Part shown: positions 25,516-32,953 of the stretch, piece after piece
Layout: each line of letters begins with the position of its first letter
How positions within the stretch are numbered: position 1 is the stretch's first letter
From: Flexivirga alba
GTDB taxonomy: Bacteria > Actinomycetota > Actinomycetes > Actinomycetales > Dermatophilaceae
Direction of reading: 5' to 3'
Assembly: GCF_042661025.1 (NCBI RefSeq)
Contig: NZ_JBHSWH010000001.1
Location: 124,001-188,000 of the forward strand
Length of the DNA stretch: 64,000 nt
Made by a program: the position numbers and the translations under genes
The notes under the pieces: generated by a model
Database searches by the model: none
Told to the model about the DNA's origin: nothing
The model's input: only the letters and a program-made list of their open reading frames with translations

Positions 25516-26735
25516 CAGGCAAGTCCTTCCAACGGGATCACCTGCAGCGCCTCACCGACGGCCACCTCGGTGGTGTCGGCGGGCACGATGGCGAGCGCTT
25601 GCGACCCGGCGAGCCCGCCGAGCACATGCGAGCCCTGGCCACCGATGGGCCGAACCACACTGCCGTTCTCGTCGAAGATGACCCGGGCGAACTGTTGCCG
25701 TCCCGGCGGGGAGACCCAGTGCTCTGCCACCCGCGCCCCGACGGTCGCCAACTGCGGGTCACGTCCCGCGAGCACACGCGTCGCCGGCGCGACGAAGACC
25801 AGGAACGACACCAGTGAGCTGACCGGATTGCCCGGCAGCGCGAAAACCGCTGTGCCGTCGAGGTTTCCGAAACCCTGCGGCTTCCCGGGTTGCATCGCCA
25901 CCTTGACGAAGTCGAAGCTGCCGCTCCCCTCGAAGGCCAGCTTCAACGGCTCGAAGGCACCGGCACTCACGCCGCCGCTGGTGACAATGACGTCGGCAGC
26001 CGCGGCCAATTCGGTCAACACCTCACGCACCTCGTCCCCCGTATCGCCCACTCGGCGTACCGCCACGACCTCGAAACCGCACTCCGTCGCGAGCGCGGCG
26101 AGCATCGGACCGTTGGAGTCCACAACCTGCCCGTGACCGGGCTGCTGGCCCGGCTCGACCAACTCGTCGCCGGTGCTGACGATTGCGACGCGCGGGCGTG
26201 GAATCACCGAAATCTCTTGCACCCCAGCGGAAAGCAGCGCCGGCACGTGCCGAGGGAGCAGCAGCGTGCCCGCCGGCAACACTTCGTCGCCCGGCTCGAG
26301 GTCCTCACCCCGATGCCGTATGGCGCACCCGGCGTCGACCGCCTCGCGGATGGCGACGGTGTCCGTCCCGCCGTCGGTCAGCTCGACCTGCACCACGGCA
26401 TCGGCGCCGTCCGGCAGTGGCGCACCCGTCATGATCCGCCAGCAGGTGCCGGGTTCCAGTCGCAGCGACCGGGTGTCACCGGCCGGGATGTCGCCCGTAA
26501 CCGGTAGCGAAACCGGCGAATCCGCAGCAGCACCGCGGATGTCGGCGGCCAGCACGGCATACCCGTCCATCGCCGAGTTGGTGAAACCCGGCAGCGGGAC
26601 GCGGCTGCGCAGCGGCTCCGCTGTCACCAGGCCGAGCAGGCCCGTGGCATCGGTGGCCGCCACGGAACGCGGCGGCAACGGGCGCACTGCAGCGATCACG
26701 CGCTGCTGATATTCGTCGAAGGTGAGCACCTTCAC
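25515..26735 (-). CDS. glp: Gephyrin-like molybdotransferase Glp (MoeA family)
   Basis: 406 residues with the MoeA domain order: LPGFTNSAMDGYAVLAAD (domain II junction), PDGADAVVQVE, IVSTGDELVEPGQQPGHGQV (molybdate-binding domain), SGGVSAGAFEPLK, KPQGFGNL, VFALPGNPVSSLVSF and a C-terminal beta domain (LQVIPLE). MoeA inserts molybdate into adenylated molybdopterin. The actinobacterial copy next to galU and glpR is the Glp branch that binds FtsZ in Corynebacterium. The division role is therefore inferred from synteny, while the enzyme motifs are directly visible. It starts 22 bp after galU. Confidence 0.9.
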   Translation of the reverse strand: MKVLTFDEYQQRVIAAVRPLPPRSVAATDATGLLGLVTAEPLRSRVPLPGFTNSAMDGYAVLAADIRGAAADSPVSLPVTGDIPAGDTRSLRLEPGTCWRIMTGAPLPDGADAVVQVELTDGGTDTVAIREAVDAGCAIRHRGEDLEPGDEVLPAGTLLLPRHVPALLSAGVQEISVIPRPRVAIVSTGDELVEPGQQPGHGQVVDSNGPMLAALATECGFEVVAVRRVGDTGDEVREVLTELAAAADVIVTSGGVSAGAFEPLKLAFEGSGSFDFVKVAMQPGKPQGFGNLDGTAVFALPGNPVSSLVSFLVFVAPATRVLAGRDPQLATVGARVAEHWVSPPGRQQFARVIFDENGSVVRPIGGQGSHVLGGLAGSQALAIVPADTTEVAVGEALQVIPLEGLA

Positions 26736-26756
26736 AGACTATGACGGCAGGAGAGC

Positions 26757-27728
26757 TCAGGGACCGAGATGCTCTCCGTCGTGCGGCTCGCCGTTGCTGC
26801 CGTTCCGTTCGCGGCCCTCTTCGGAGTCCACCCAGGACGTCAGCCAGGAACGGAAGTCGGCGCCGAAGTCGCGGTGTCGCGCACCGAGCCGGACCATCGC
26901 CTTGAGGTAGTCGAGCCGGTCGCCGGTGTCGTAACGGCGCCCACCGAACACCACACCGGTGACACCGCCGCCAGGGCGATCCGGCTCCTTGGCCAGCTCC
27001 AGCAGAGCGTCAGTCAGCTGAATCTCGCCGCCGCGCCCGGGACCGGTGTGCTCGAGCACGTCGAAGATCTCCGGTGAGAGCACGTAGCGGCCGATGATCG
27101 CCAGATTGCTGGGCGCCTCGCCGATGGCGGGCTTCTCGACGAGGGAGTCGACGCGCACGAGACCATCAGCTGCGCCGTCGATCTGCGACACGGCCGCACA
27201 GCCGTAGAGGTGGATCTGGTCCTCCGGGACCTCCATCAGCGCGACGACGGATCCGCCATACAGCTCCTGCGCCTGAATCATGGTGTCCAGCAACGGATCC
27301 CGCTCGTCGATCAGATCATCGCCGAGCAGCACGGCAAAGGGGCTGTCCCCCACGTGCGTCTTCGCGCAGAGCACGGCGTGGCCGAGCCCGCGCGGCTCGC
27401 CCTGCCGGATGAAGTGCACGTTGCCAAGGTTCGCGGACTTCTGCACACGCTGCAGTCGCAGCTTGTCGCCCTTGCGCTCCAGCGCCTGCTCGAGCTCCCA
27501 GTGCCGATCGAAGTGGTCCTCCAGGGCGGCCTTGTTGCGCCCGGTCACCATCAGAATGTCGTGGATCCCGGCGCGTTCGGCCTCTTCCACGACGTACTGG
27601 ATCGCAGGCTTGTCCACGACCGGCAGCATTTCCTTGGGAATCGCCTTGGTGGACGGTAGAAACCGGGTCCCCAGACCAGCCGCCGGAATCACCGCTTTGC
27701 GGACTCGACAAAACCCCTCTGCTGTCAT
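26757..27728 (-). CDS. galU: UTP--glucose-1-phosphate uridylyltransferase GalU
   Basis: 323 residues. AVIPAAGLGTRFLPSTKAIP is the nucleotidyltransferase signature, KEMLPVVDKPAIQYVVEEA the sugar-phosphate binding segment, VLLGDDLIDERDPLL the metal site, and LVEKPAIGEAPSNLAI and GEIQLTDAL complete the GalU pattern. It makes UDP-glucose for glycans and for glucosylation, including donor supply for MftF (inference). The open frame extends upstream over the divergent cyclo-ligase; the ATG at 27728 puts the signature 12 residues in, as usual. Confidence 0.95.
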   Translation of the reverse strand: MTAEGFCRVRKAVIPAAGLGTRFLPSTKAIPKEMLPVVDKPAIQYVVEEAERAGIHDILMVTGRNKAALEDHFDRHWELEQALERKGDKLRLQRVQKSANLGNVHFIRQGEPRGLGHAVLCAKTHVGDSPFAVLLGDDLIDERDPLLDTMIQAQELYGGSVVALMEVPEDQIHLYGCAAVSQIDGAADGLVRVDSLVEKPAIGEAPSNLAIIGRYVLSPEIFDVLEHTGPGRGGEIQLTDALLELAKEPDRPGGGVTGVVFGGRRYDTGDRLDYLKAMVRLGARHRDFGADFRSWLTSWVDSEEGRERNGSNGEPHDGEHLGP

Positions 27729-27789
27729 TCGGCACAGGCTACGACACGGTTTCCATCCGTCCGCCGTAATTGCCGTCAGAATCAACGGT

Positions 27790-28359
27790 ATGTCGTATGA
27801 ACTTCCGACGAACAAGCACGAAGCGCGCCGCACGATCCGTGCGGGGCGACGGTCCCGACGTGCGTCGGTCCGCGACGAGCAATGGCGGGTGTATGGCGAA
27901 GACCTCGGCCTCGGACTGGCCCAGTGGCTCAACGATCGGCCGGTGCCGCAGCTGGCGGCGATCTACGAGGCGCTGCCGACCGAGCCCCCGACACACGGAA
28001 TCCGGGCGGCGTTGGTTTCGCTCGGCATTCGCCTGATCGTGCCGGAACTGCTGGCGGACAACGACCTGGCGTGGCGGGATCTGGCATCCGGCGCGGATCT
28101 CGGTGTCGACGCGATCTCCGATGTCAACCTGATCCTCGTCCCGGCCCTCGCCGTCGACCGTGGGAGCGGTCTCCGACTCGGTCAGGGCGGCGGCAGCTAC
28201 GACCGCGCACTCGCTCGCAAGCGCCCCGGGACACCAGTGATCGCAGCGCTTTTCGACGACGAAGTGGTGGACACCGTCCCCTCCGAACCGCACGACTGCG
28301 CGGTCGACGCCGTGTTGACCCCTTCGGGTGGCGTGGCGGCGGTCGGCTCCAAGGTTTGA
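27790..28359 (+). CDS. 5-formyltetrahydrofolate cyclo-ligase
   Basis: 189 residues. It converts 5-formyl-THF to 5,10-methenyl-THF with ATP. The N-terminal KHEARRTIRAGRRSR is the basic ATP-binding helix (KxxLRxxxRxxR), LILVPALAVDRGSGLRLGQG plus GGSYDRALAR is the canonical PALAFD...RLGxGxGYYDR site, and FDDEVVDTVPSEPHDCAVDA the C-terminal motif. It is divergent from galU with 61 bp between starts. The in-frame extension to 27280 is antisense to galU and not coding. A possible -10 CAGAAT (27776-27781) lies 8 nt before the ATG. Confidence 0.93.
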   Translation: MSYELPTNKHEARRTIRAGRRSRRASVRDEQWRVYGEDLGLGLAQWLNDRPVPQLAAIYEALPTEPPTHGIRAALVSLGIRLIVPELLADNDLAWRDLASGADLGVDAISDVNLILVPALAVDRGSGLRLGQGGGSYDRALARKRPGTPVIAALFDDEVVDTVPSEPHDCAVDAVLTPSGGVAAVGSKV

Positions 28360-28436
28360 AATACTGACGGTCCGTCCTTCGGCCGGAACGCTGACCTGAC
28401 GTCGCCCGAACCAACCTCTCTGCGAAGGAGACCCCT

Positions 28437-29972
28437 GTGGCCACCTCCGCCGCGAACAGTTTCACCACACACGACCTCGCGTTCGTCCTGTTCATCGCGG
28501 CCCTGGTGCTCCTCGTGTCGGTCGCGGCGGTGCGTTTCGCCAACCGTTCGGGTATGCCGACGCTCGTCCTCTACCTCGGCATCGGGCTGGTGATGGGCGA
28601 GGCCGGGCTCGGCATACATTTCGAGAACCCTGAGCTGACACAGGTTCTCGGCTACTCCGCATTGGCGCTGATCCTGGCCGAAGGTGGCATCTCCACCCGG
28701 TGGTCGAGCATCAAGTCCTCGATCGCCCCCGCCGCGCTGCTGTCGACGCTCGGCGTGCTCGTCTCGGTCGTGGTGATGGCGGTTTTCGTCGTGCTGCTGC
28801 TCGGTAAGTCCTGGACCATCGCGCTGATGCTCGGCGCCATCGTCACCTCCACCGACGCCGCGGCGGTCTTCTCGGTGCTCAAGCGGGTCGGCCTGCCACG
28901 CCGGATCACCGGCGTGCTGGAGGCCGAGTCCGGTTTCAACGACGCCCCGGTCGTGCTGCTGGTCGTCGCCCTGGCCGACGCGGCGACACCCGGACGAACG
29001 GCCCACGCCTGGTGGATCGTCGCTCTCGAGGCGGCCGGAGAACTGATCGGTGGTGCGATCATCGGGCTCGCCATCGGCTGGATCTTCGCGAAACTGAGCC
29101 GGGCGACCGCACCCGGCTCCTCGGGCCTGTTCTCGATCGGCATCCTGTCGGTCGCCGTGCTCGCCTACGCCACCGCGAGCCTGGCGCACACCAGCGGATT
29201 CATCGCGGTCTACCTGGCCGCACTCGTGCTCGGCAACAGCAACCTGCCGCACCACCGCGCAGTCCACGGCTTCGCGCAGGCGGTCGGCTGGCTCGCGCAG
29301 ATCGGGCTGTTCGTGCTGCTCGGGCTGCTGGCATCGCCGAGTCGGCTGGGCGGACAGATCCTGCCCGCCATACTCGTCGGCCTCCTGCTGTTGCTGATCG
29401 CACGTCCGCTCTCCGTTTTCGCCAGCCTGACCTGGTTCCGGTTCCGGTGGCAGGAGCAGCTCTTCCTCTCCTGGGCGGGCTTGCGCGGTGCCGTCCCGGT
29501 CGTGCTCGCGACGGTGCCGCTCACGGTGGGCACGCCGAACACCGAGTGGATCTTCGATCTGGTCTTCGTCCTCGTGCTGATCTTTACCCTGGTGCAGGCC
29601 CTGCCGATGCCGTGGATCGCCCGTAAGCTCGGTGTCACCGAATCCGCGCAGGTGCTCGATCTGGACGTCGAAGCAACACCACTGGAGGAGCTGCACGCCG
29701 ACGTGCTGCAGCTGCACGTGGGTGAGACCTCGCGCCTCAACGGCGTCGAGATCCAGGAGCTGCGGCTCCCGAAGGGTGCCAACGTCACGTTGATCGTTCG
29801 TGGCGAGCAGGGCTTCGTGCCCAGCCCGCGCACCGTCGTCCGGCACGGCGACCAACTACTGCTGGTGACGACCGCGAAGTCCCGCGATCAGGCGATCCGC
29901 CGGGTGCGCTCGGTTTCTCGCGATGGTCGTATGGCGGGCTGGGCGACGCCGCTGCGTTCGGAGCAGGAGTAA
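28437..29972 (+). CDS. Potassium/proton antiporter (CvrA/NhaP2 type, CPA1)
   Basis: 511 residues: about 12 TMs (residues 10-390) with the CPA exchange motif in LEAESGFNDAPVVLL (Asn-Asp pair) and TSTDAAAVFSVLKRV before it, then a cytoplasmic RCK_C/TrkA_C domain (residues about 415-490) with LRLPKGANVTLIVRG and RHGDQLLLV. The RCK_C domain is the usual ligand-sensing module, possibly for cyclic di-AMP or nucleotides. It has a GTG start with GAAGGAG 6 nt upstream. It exports K+ (or Na+) for pH and osmotic control. Confidence 0.9.
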   Translation: MATSAANSFTTHDLAFVLFIAALVLLVSVAAVRFANRSGMPTLVLYLGIGLVMGEAGLGIHFENPELTQVLGYSALALILAEGGISTRWSSIKSSIAPAALLSTLGVLVSVVVMAVFVVLLLGKSWTIALMLGAIVTSTDAAAVFSVLKRVGLPRRITGVLEAESGFNDAPVVLLVVALADAATPGRTAHAWWIVALEAAGELIGGAIIGLAIGWIFAKLSRATAPGSSGLFSIGILSVAVLAYATASLAHTSGFIAVYLAALVLGNSNLPHHRAVHGFAQAVGWLAQIGLFVLLGLLASPSRLGGQILPAILVGLLLLLIARPLSVFASLTWFRFRWQEQLFLSWAGLRGAVPVVLATVPLTVGTPNTEWIFDLVFVLVLIFTLVQALPMPWIARKLGVTESAQVLDLDVEATPLEELHADVLQLHVGETSRLNGVEIQELRLPKGANVTLIVRGEQGFVPSPRTVVRHGDQLLLVTTAKSRDQAIRRVRSVSRDGRMAGWATPLRSEQE

Positions 29973-29980
29973 ACGCGCCG

Positions 29981-29986
29981 TACACT
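29981..29986 (+). promoter_or_regulatory. -10 element of a probable leaderless fmdB transcript
   Basis: TACACT ends 6 nt before the GTG at 29993; an ATG also lies directly after it at 29987, too close to serve. Transcription would begin at or next to the GTG. Confidence 0.55.
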
Positions 29987-29992
29987 ATGCGC

Positions 29993-30340
29993 GTGCCGAC
30001 CTATGCCTATGTATGCAGGGACTGCGCGCACGCGTTCGATGCGCAGCAGTCCTTCTCCGATGATGCGCTGACCACCTGTCCCGAGTGCGGCGGAGTTCTC
30101 CGCAAGCAGTTCGGTGCTGTCGGTGTTGTGTTCAAGGGCTCCGGCTTCTACAAGACCGACTCGCGTGACTCCGGCAAGAAGTCCACCGCGTCGACGCCGG
30201 CTTCGAAGGACAGCGCCACCAAGGAGTCCTCGACCACGAAGGACACCTCGACGACCACGAAGTCGAGCGACTCCTCGAGTTCGACCAGCAGCACCGCCGG
30301 CGCGCCCGCGAAGTCGGCGTCCGACGGATCCGCTGCGTAG
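29993..30340 (+). CDS. FmdB family zinc ribbon protein
   Basis: 115 residues. The MPTYAYVCRDCAHAFDAQQS start and TTCPECGGVLRKQF give a CxxC-CxxC zinc ribbon (C8, C11, C29, C32), and VGVVFKGSGFYKTDSR is the other FmdB signature. The C-terminal 55 residues are a Ser/Thr/Lys-rich disordered tail. Family members almost always begin MPTY, which favours the GTG at 29993 over the ATG at 29987. The role is uncertain; the FmdB name derives from a putative regulator in a formamidase operon. Confidence 0.88.
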   Translation: MPTYAYVCRDCAHAFDAQQSFSDDALTTCPECGGVLRKQFGAVGVVFKGSGFYKTDSRDSGKKSTASTPASKDSATKESSTTKDTSTTTKSSDSSSSTSSTAGAPAKSASDGSAA

Positions 30341-30344
30341 AAGT

Positions 30345-30440
30345 CACCCCACGAAGTTCTCCTCCGCTCCCCTGCACCCAACGAAGTTCTCCCCCGCTGC
30401 GCTCCTCCGATACTTCGTCGGGGCCCGCAGCCCCCGATAC
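30345..30440. repeat. Intergenic repeat with ACGAAGTTCTCC units
   Basis: Two tandem diverged units, CACCCCACGAAGTTCTCC (30345) and CACCCAACGAAGTTCTCC (30375). The second continues into CCCGCTGCGCTCCTCCGA-TACTTCG, then a TCGGGG/CCCCGA hairpin and a second GATACTTCG. The second unit reappears in inverted orientation at 39008-39052. The rest of this 249-bp gap shows only a likely promoter for the next gene. Confidence 0.7.
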
Positions 30441-30589
30441 TTCGCGGCGACCCCGAGTTTTTCCCGAGGTCGACGTCGCGTAGAGATCACTGAACTCAGT
30501 TCGTCCACATCCCGGTGCGGACGGCTCGGTCGTCCACCGGTCGCGGAGCGGCTCGCACCACAGTCACTGCTGCTGACTAACCTCGCAGC

Positions 30590-31438
30590 ATGACTTCAGA
30601 CGACCATCCGTATGACGGTCCGCGCGCGGACATCGGCGTCATCGGCGGCTCCGGCTTCTACTCCTTCTTCGACTCCCCCGAGCGAATTCACGTCGACACA
30701 CCGTTCGGTGCGCCCAGCGACGACCTCGTCATCGGTGACGTCGACGGGCGCCGGGTGGCGTTCCTCGCCCGCCACGGCCAGGGCCACCGCTTCCCGCCGC
30801 ATCTGGTCAACTACCGCGCCAACCTCTGGGCACTTCGGTCGGTCGGCGTGCGGCAGGTCATCGCGCCGTGCGCCGTCGGCTCCCTACGCGCCGAGCACAC
30901 GCCGGGCACCCTGCTGGTGCCCGATCAGGTCGTCGATCGCACGACCGGTCGCGCCGGCACGGTCTACGACCAGGTCGGTCCGGTCGTGCACGTGTCCTTT
31001 GCCGATCCCTACTGTCCGCAGCTGCGTTCGGCACTTTTGGAGTCGACGAGCAGTCACTTCGAGCGGACCGTCGACGGGGGCACCCTGGTCGTGATCGGCG
31101 GCCCGCGCTTCTCCTCGCGCGCCGAATCACAATGGCACCAGGCGGCCGGCTGGTCGGTCGTCGGCATGACAGGGATGCCGGAGGCGTCCATCGCCCGCGA
31201 GCTGGCCATGTGTTTCGGCACCGCGTGCTTGATCACCGACAACGACGCGGGCGTCGAAGGCGGCGAGTCGGTGACCCACGAAGAGGTCATGCGGGTCTTC
31301 GCCGACAACATCGAGCACCTGAAAGTCGCACTGCGCGAGACGATTTCGCGACTTCCGGCCCCTGAGCCGGACGACACGGCGACCTGCCCGTGCCGGCGCG
31401 TGCTGGACGGCATGGACCTGCCCATCACCTTGCCGTGA
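30590..31438 (+). CDS. mtnP: S-methyl-5'-thioadenosine phosphorylase (PNP/MTAP family)
   Basis: 282 residues. IGVIGGSGFYSFFDSPE, FLARHGQGHRFPPHLVNYRA, the GSLR motif in CAVGSLRAEHTPGTLLVPD, GPRFSSRAESQ and VVGMTGMPEASIARELAM are the phosphate, purine and ribose site motifs of MTA phosphorylases. The Asp of ITDNDAGVEGG is in the purine-binding position. It cleaves methylthioadenosine (or purine nucleosides) by phosphorolysis. It is probably leaderless: TAACCT (30578-30583) is followed by 6 nt and the ATG. Its stop overlaps the next start (TGATG). Confidence 0.92.
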   Translation: MTSDDHPYDGPRADIGVIGGSGFYSFFDSPERIHVDTPFGAPSDDLVIGDVDGRRVAFLARHGQGHRFPPHLVNYRANLWALRSVGVRQVIAPCAVGSLRAEHTPGTLLVPDQVVDRTTGRAGTVYDQVGPVVHVSFADPYCPQLRSALLESTSSHFERTVDGGTLVVIGGPRFSSRAESQWHQAAGWSVVGMTGMPEASIARELAMCFGTACLITDNDAGVEGGESVTHEEVMRVFADNIEHLKVALRETISRLPAPEPDDTATCPCRRVLDGMDLPITLP

Positions 31439-32118
31439 TGAAAGGTCCACAGCGGTTGCTGCCCACCACCTGGCAAGGCCCCAGCCGCGAAGCACGGTGG
31501 CGCCGATCGCGGGGCCGTCGAGTGCTCGCCGGCCTGCTGGCTGGCTGCGCAGTCCTGGCCGTGGTCGGCGCGGTCCGACCCGCCGATCCGCCGAGCTACG
31601 CGGTCACCGTTGCGGCGCACGACCTCATTGCGGGGCAGCGGCTAGGTCCTTCCGACGTGCAGCAGGTCCGCTGGTCGGCAGCCGACCGGGTGCCCGGACT
31701 GTTGAGCTCGGCCGCCGCCTCCGGGAAGGTGCTCACTTCACCGATCCGCGCGGGTGAGCCGGTCACGTCCGCGCGGGTGCGCGCCGCCCGGTCCTGGCCG
31801 TCGCTACCGAAGGGTCGCGTGGTCATCGGTGTCAGCAGCAGCGACCGCGTCCTGGTCCGAGTGCTGCAGCCGGGCGACCGGGTCGACCTGATCGACACCG
31901 GGAAGGCCCGGACGGTGGCAGCAGCCGTCACCGTCGTGTCCGTGCCCGACGGTTCCTTGCGGGAGGCCGAGGATCACCCGACGCTGTCCTCCACCGATGC
32001 CGCGTCGGTGCTGGTGGCCGTCACCACGACCCAGGCCGCCGCGGTCGGATCCGCGAGCGCCGCACGTTCGGGAGGGCTGGGCGGCGGCATACAGCTGGCG
32101 TTGCGAGCGGGCGCCTGA
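31438..32118 (+). CDS. SAF domain-containing membrane-anchored protein (CpaB/RcpC-like)
   Basis: 226 residues: basic N-terminus, one TM (VLAGLLAGCAVLAVVGAV, about residues 30-47), then a SAF domain YAVTVAAHDLIAGQRLGPSD (about 55-115) and a C-terminal region resembling the RcpC/CpaB pilus-assembly homology block (RVLQPGDRVDLIDT). CpaB proteins serve Flp pili, but no other tad genes are here; stand-alone copies are common in Actinobacteria. The ATG overlaps the mtnP stop, so the two genes are coupled. Confidence 0.78.
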   Translation: MKGPQRLLPTTWQGPSREARWRRSRGRRVLAGLLAGCAVLAVVGAVRPADPPSYAVTVAAHDLIAGQRLGPSDVQQVRWSAADRVPGLLSSAAASGKVLTSPIRAGEPVTSARVRAARSWPSLPKGRVVIGVSSSDRVLVRVLQPGDRVDLIDTGKARTVAAAVTVVSVPDGSLREAEDHPTLSSTDAASVLVAVTTTQAAAVGSASAARSGGLGGGIQLALRAGA

Positions 32119-32251
32119 GCGAAGCCGGTCGACCTTCTCCTAGCACAACTGTGACCTAAGTGACCGGTGTTTCGCGTTCCCCAGGGCTGAAAATCTCCGA
32201 TACAGTGCCGACGACCCGATCCACTCAGCTCGAGTTCAAGGACAGATTTTC

Positions 32252-32614
32252 ATGGCAGGTTTCAAGAAGTTCCTCATGCAAGGCAATCTGGTCCAGATTG
32301 CTGTCGCCTTCATCATCGGCACGGCTTTCGCTACCGTCGTCACCGCGTTCACAACGGTCGTCATGGACCTGATCGGCAAGGTCGGTGGCTCGGCAGACTT
32401 CAGCAGCTACAAGCCGGGCGGCGTCCACGTCGGACTGTTCATCACCGCGCTCCTCGCCTTCATCATCCTCGCCGCCGTTGTCTACTTCGGCGTCGTCAAG
32501 CCCTACGAGGCATTCCACGAGCGTTACATGAAGGAGGAGGCAGCAGAGGCGACCGAGGTCGACGTGCTGACCGAGATCCTCAACGAGCTGCGCCAGGGTC
32601 AGGGCCGCTCCTGA
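32252..32614 (+). CDS. mscL: Large-conductance mechanosensitive channel MscL
   Basis: 120 residues. MAGFKKFLMQGNLVQIAVAF and IIGTAFATVVTAFTT form the N-terminal amphipathic helix and pore-lining TM1 (FKxFxxxGNVxDLAVGxIIGxAF), VGLFITALLAFIILAAVVYF forms TM2, and the cytoplasmic C-terminal helix is acidic (LTEILNELRQG). It releases osmolytes under hypo-osmotic shock. It is monocistronic and followed by a strong terminator. Confidence 0.96.
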   Translation: MAGFKKFLMQGNLVQIAVAFIIGTAFATVVTAFTTVVMDLIGKVGGSADFSSYKPGGVHVGLFITALLAFIILAAVVYFGVVKPYEAFHERYMKEEAAEATEVDVLTEILNELRQGQGRS

Positions 32615-32637
32615 TCACGCCCCTGCGCTGACACGCC

Positions 32638-32673
32638 GGAAGGGGCGGGACCGACGACGGTCCCGCTCCTTCC
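32638..32673. terminator. Hairpin terminator after mscL
   Basis: 16-bp stem (one G-T pair) GGAAGGGGCGGGACCG / CGGTCCCGCTCCTTCC with an ACGA tetraloop. It sits between mscL and the converging small gene, so it can act on both strands. Confidence 0.85.
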
Positions 32674-32689
32674 GCATGTCTCCGGCCGA

Positions 32690-32953
32690 TCACTCCCAGT
32701 GCGGCGGCCGCTGCTCACGCCACCAGCGGTCCTGCGCGCTCTCCACGCGGCGGGCGCTCCGTTTGGCCGGTGGCTTCGCGTCGCTTTCCGAGACATCGGG
32801 TGCATCCGGAGCATCCGGAGCCCAGCCGGCATCGGTGTCATCACGGCCGGCGCGCGCCGGGATGCCCGCCGACGGATCGCCGCCGGTCGCCGGACGGCTG
32901 GCCCGCCGGTGCTTGCGCTTGCGCGGCTCGTTTTGATCCTGCTCGTCAGTCAT
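32690..32953 (-). CDS. Small basic, disordered protein downstream of the helicase
   Basis: 87 residues starting MTDEQDQNEPRKRKHRRASR, with a DAPDAPDVSESD low-complexity centre and a basic C-terminus ending DRWWREQRPPHWE. No recognised domain. The conserved-looking aromatic tail (DRWWREQRPPHWE) is common at the end of short actinobacterial hypothetical proteins. The ATG overlaps the last 8 bp of the helicase gene, so it is translated from the same mRNA. Function unknown. Confidence 0.7.
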   Translation of the reverse strand: MTDEQDQNEPRKRKHRRASRPATGGDPSAGIPARAGRDDTDAGWAPDAPDAPDVSESDAKPPAKRSARRVESAQDRWWREQRPPHWE

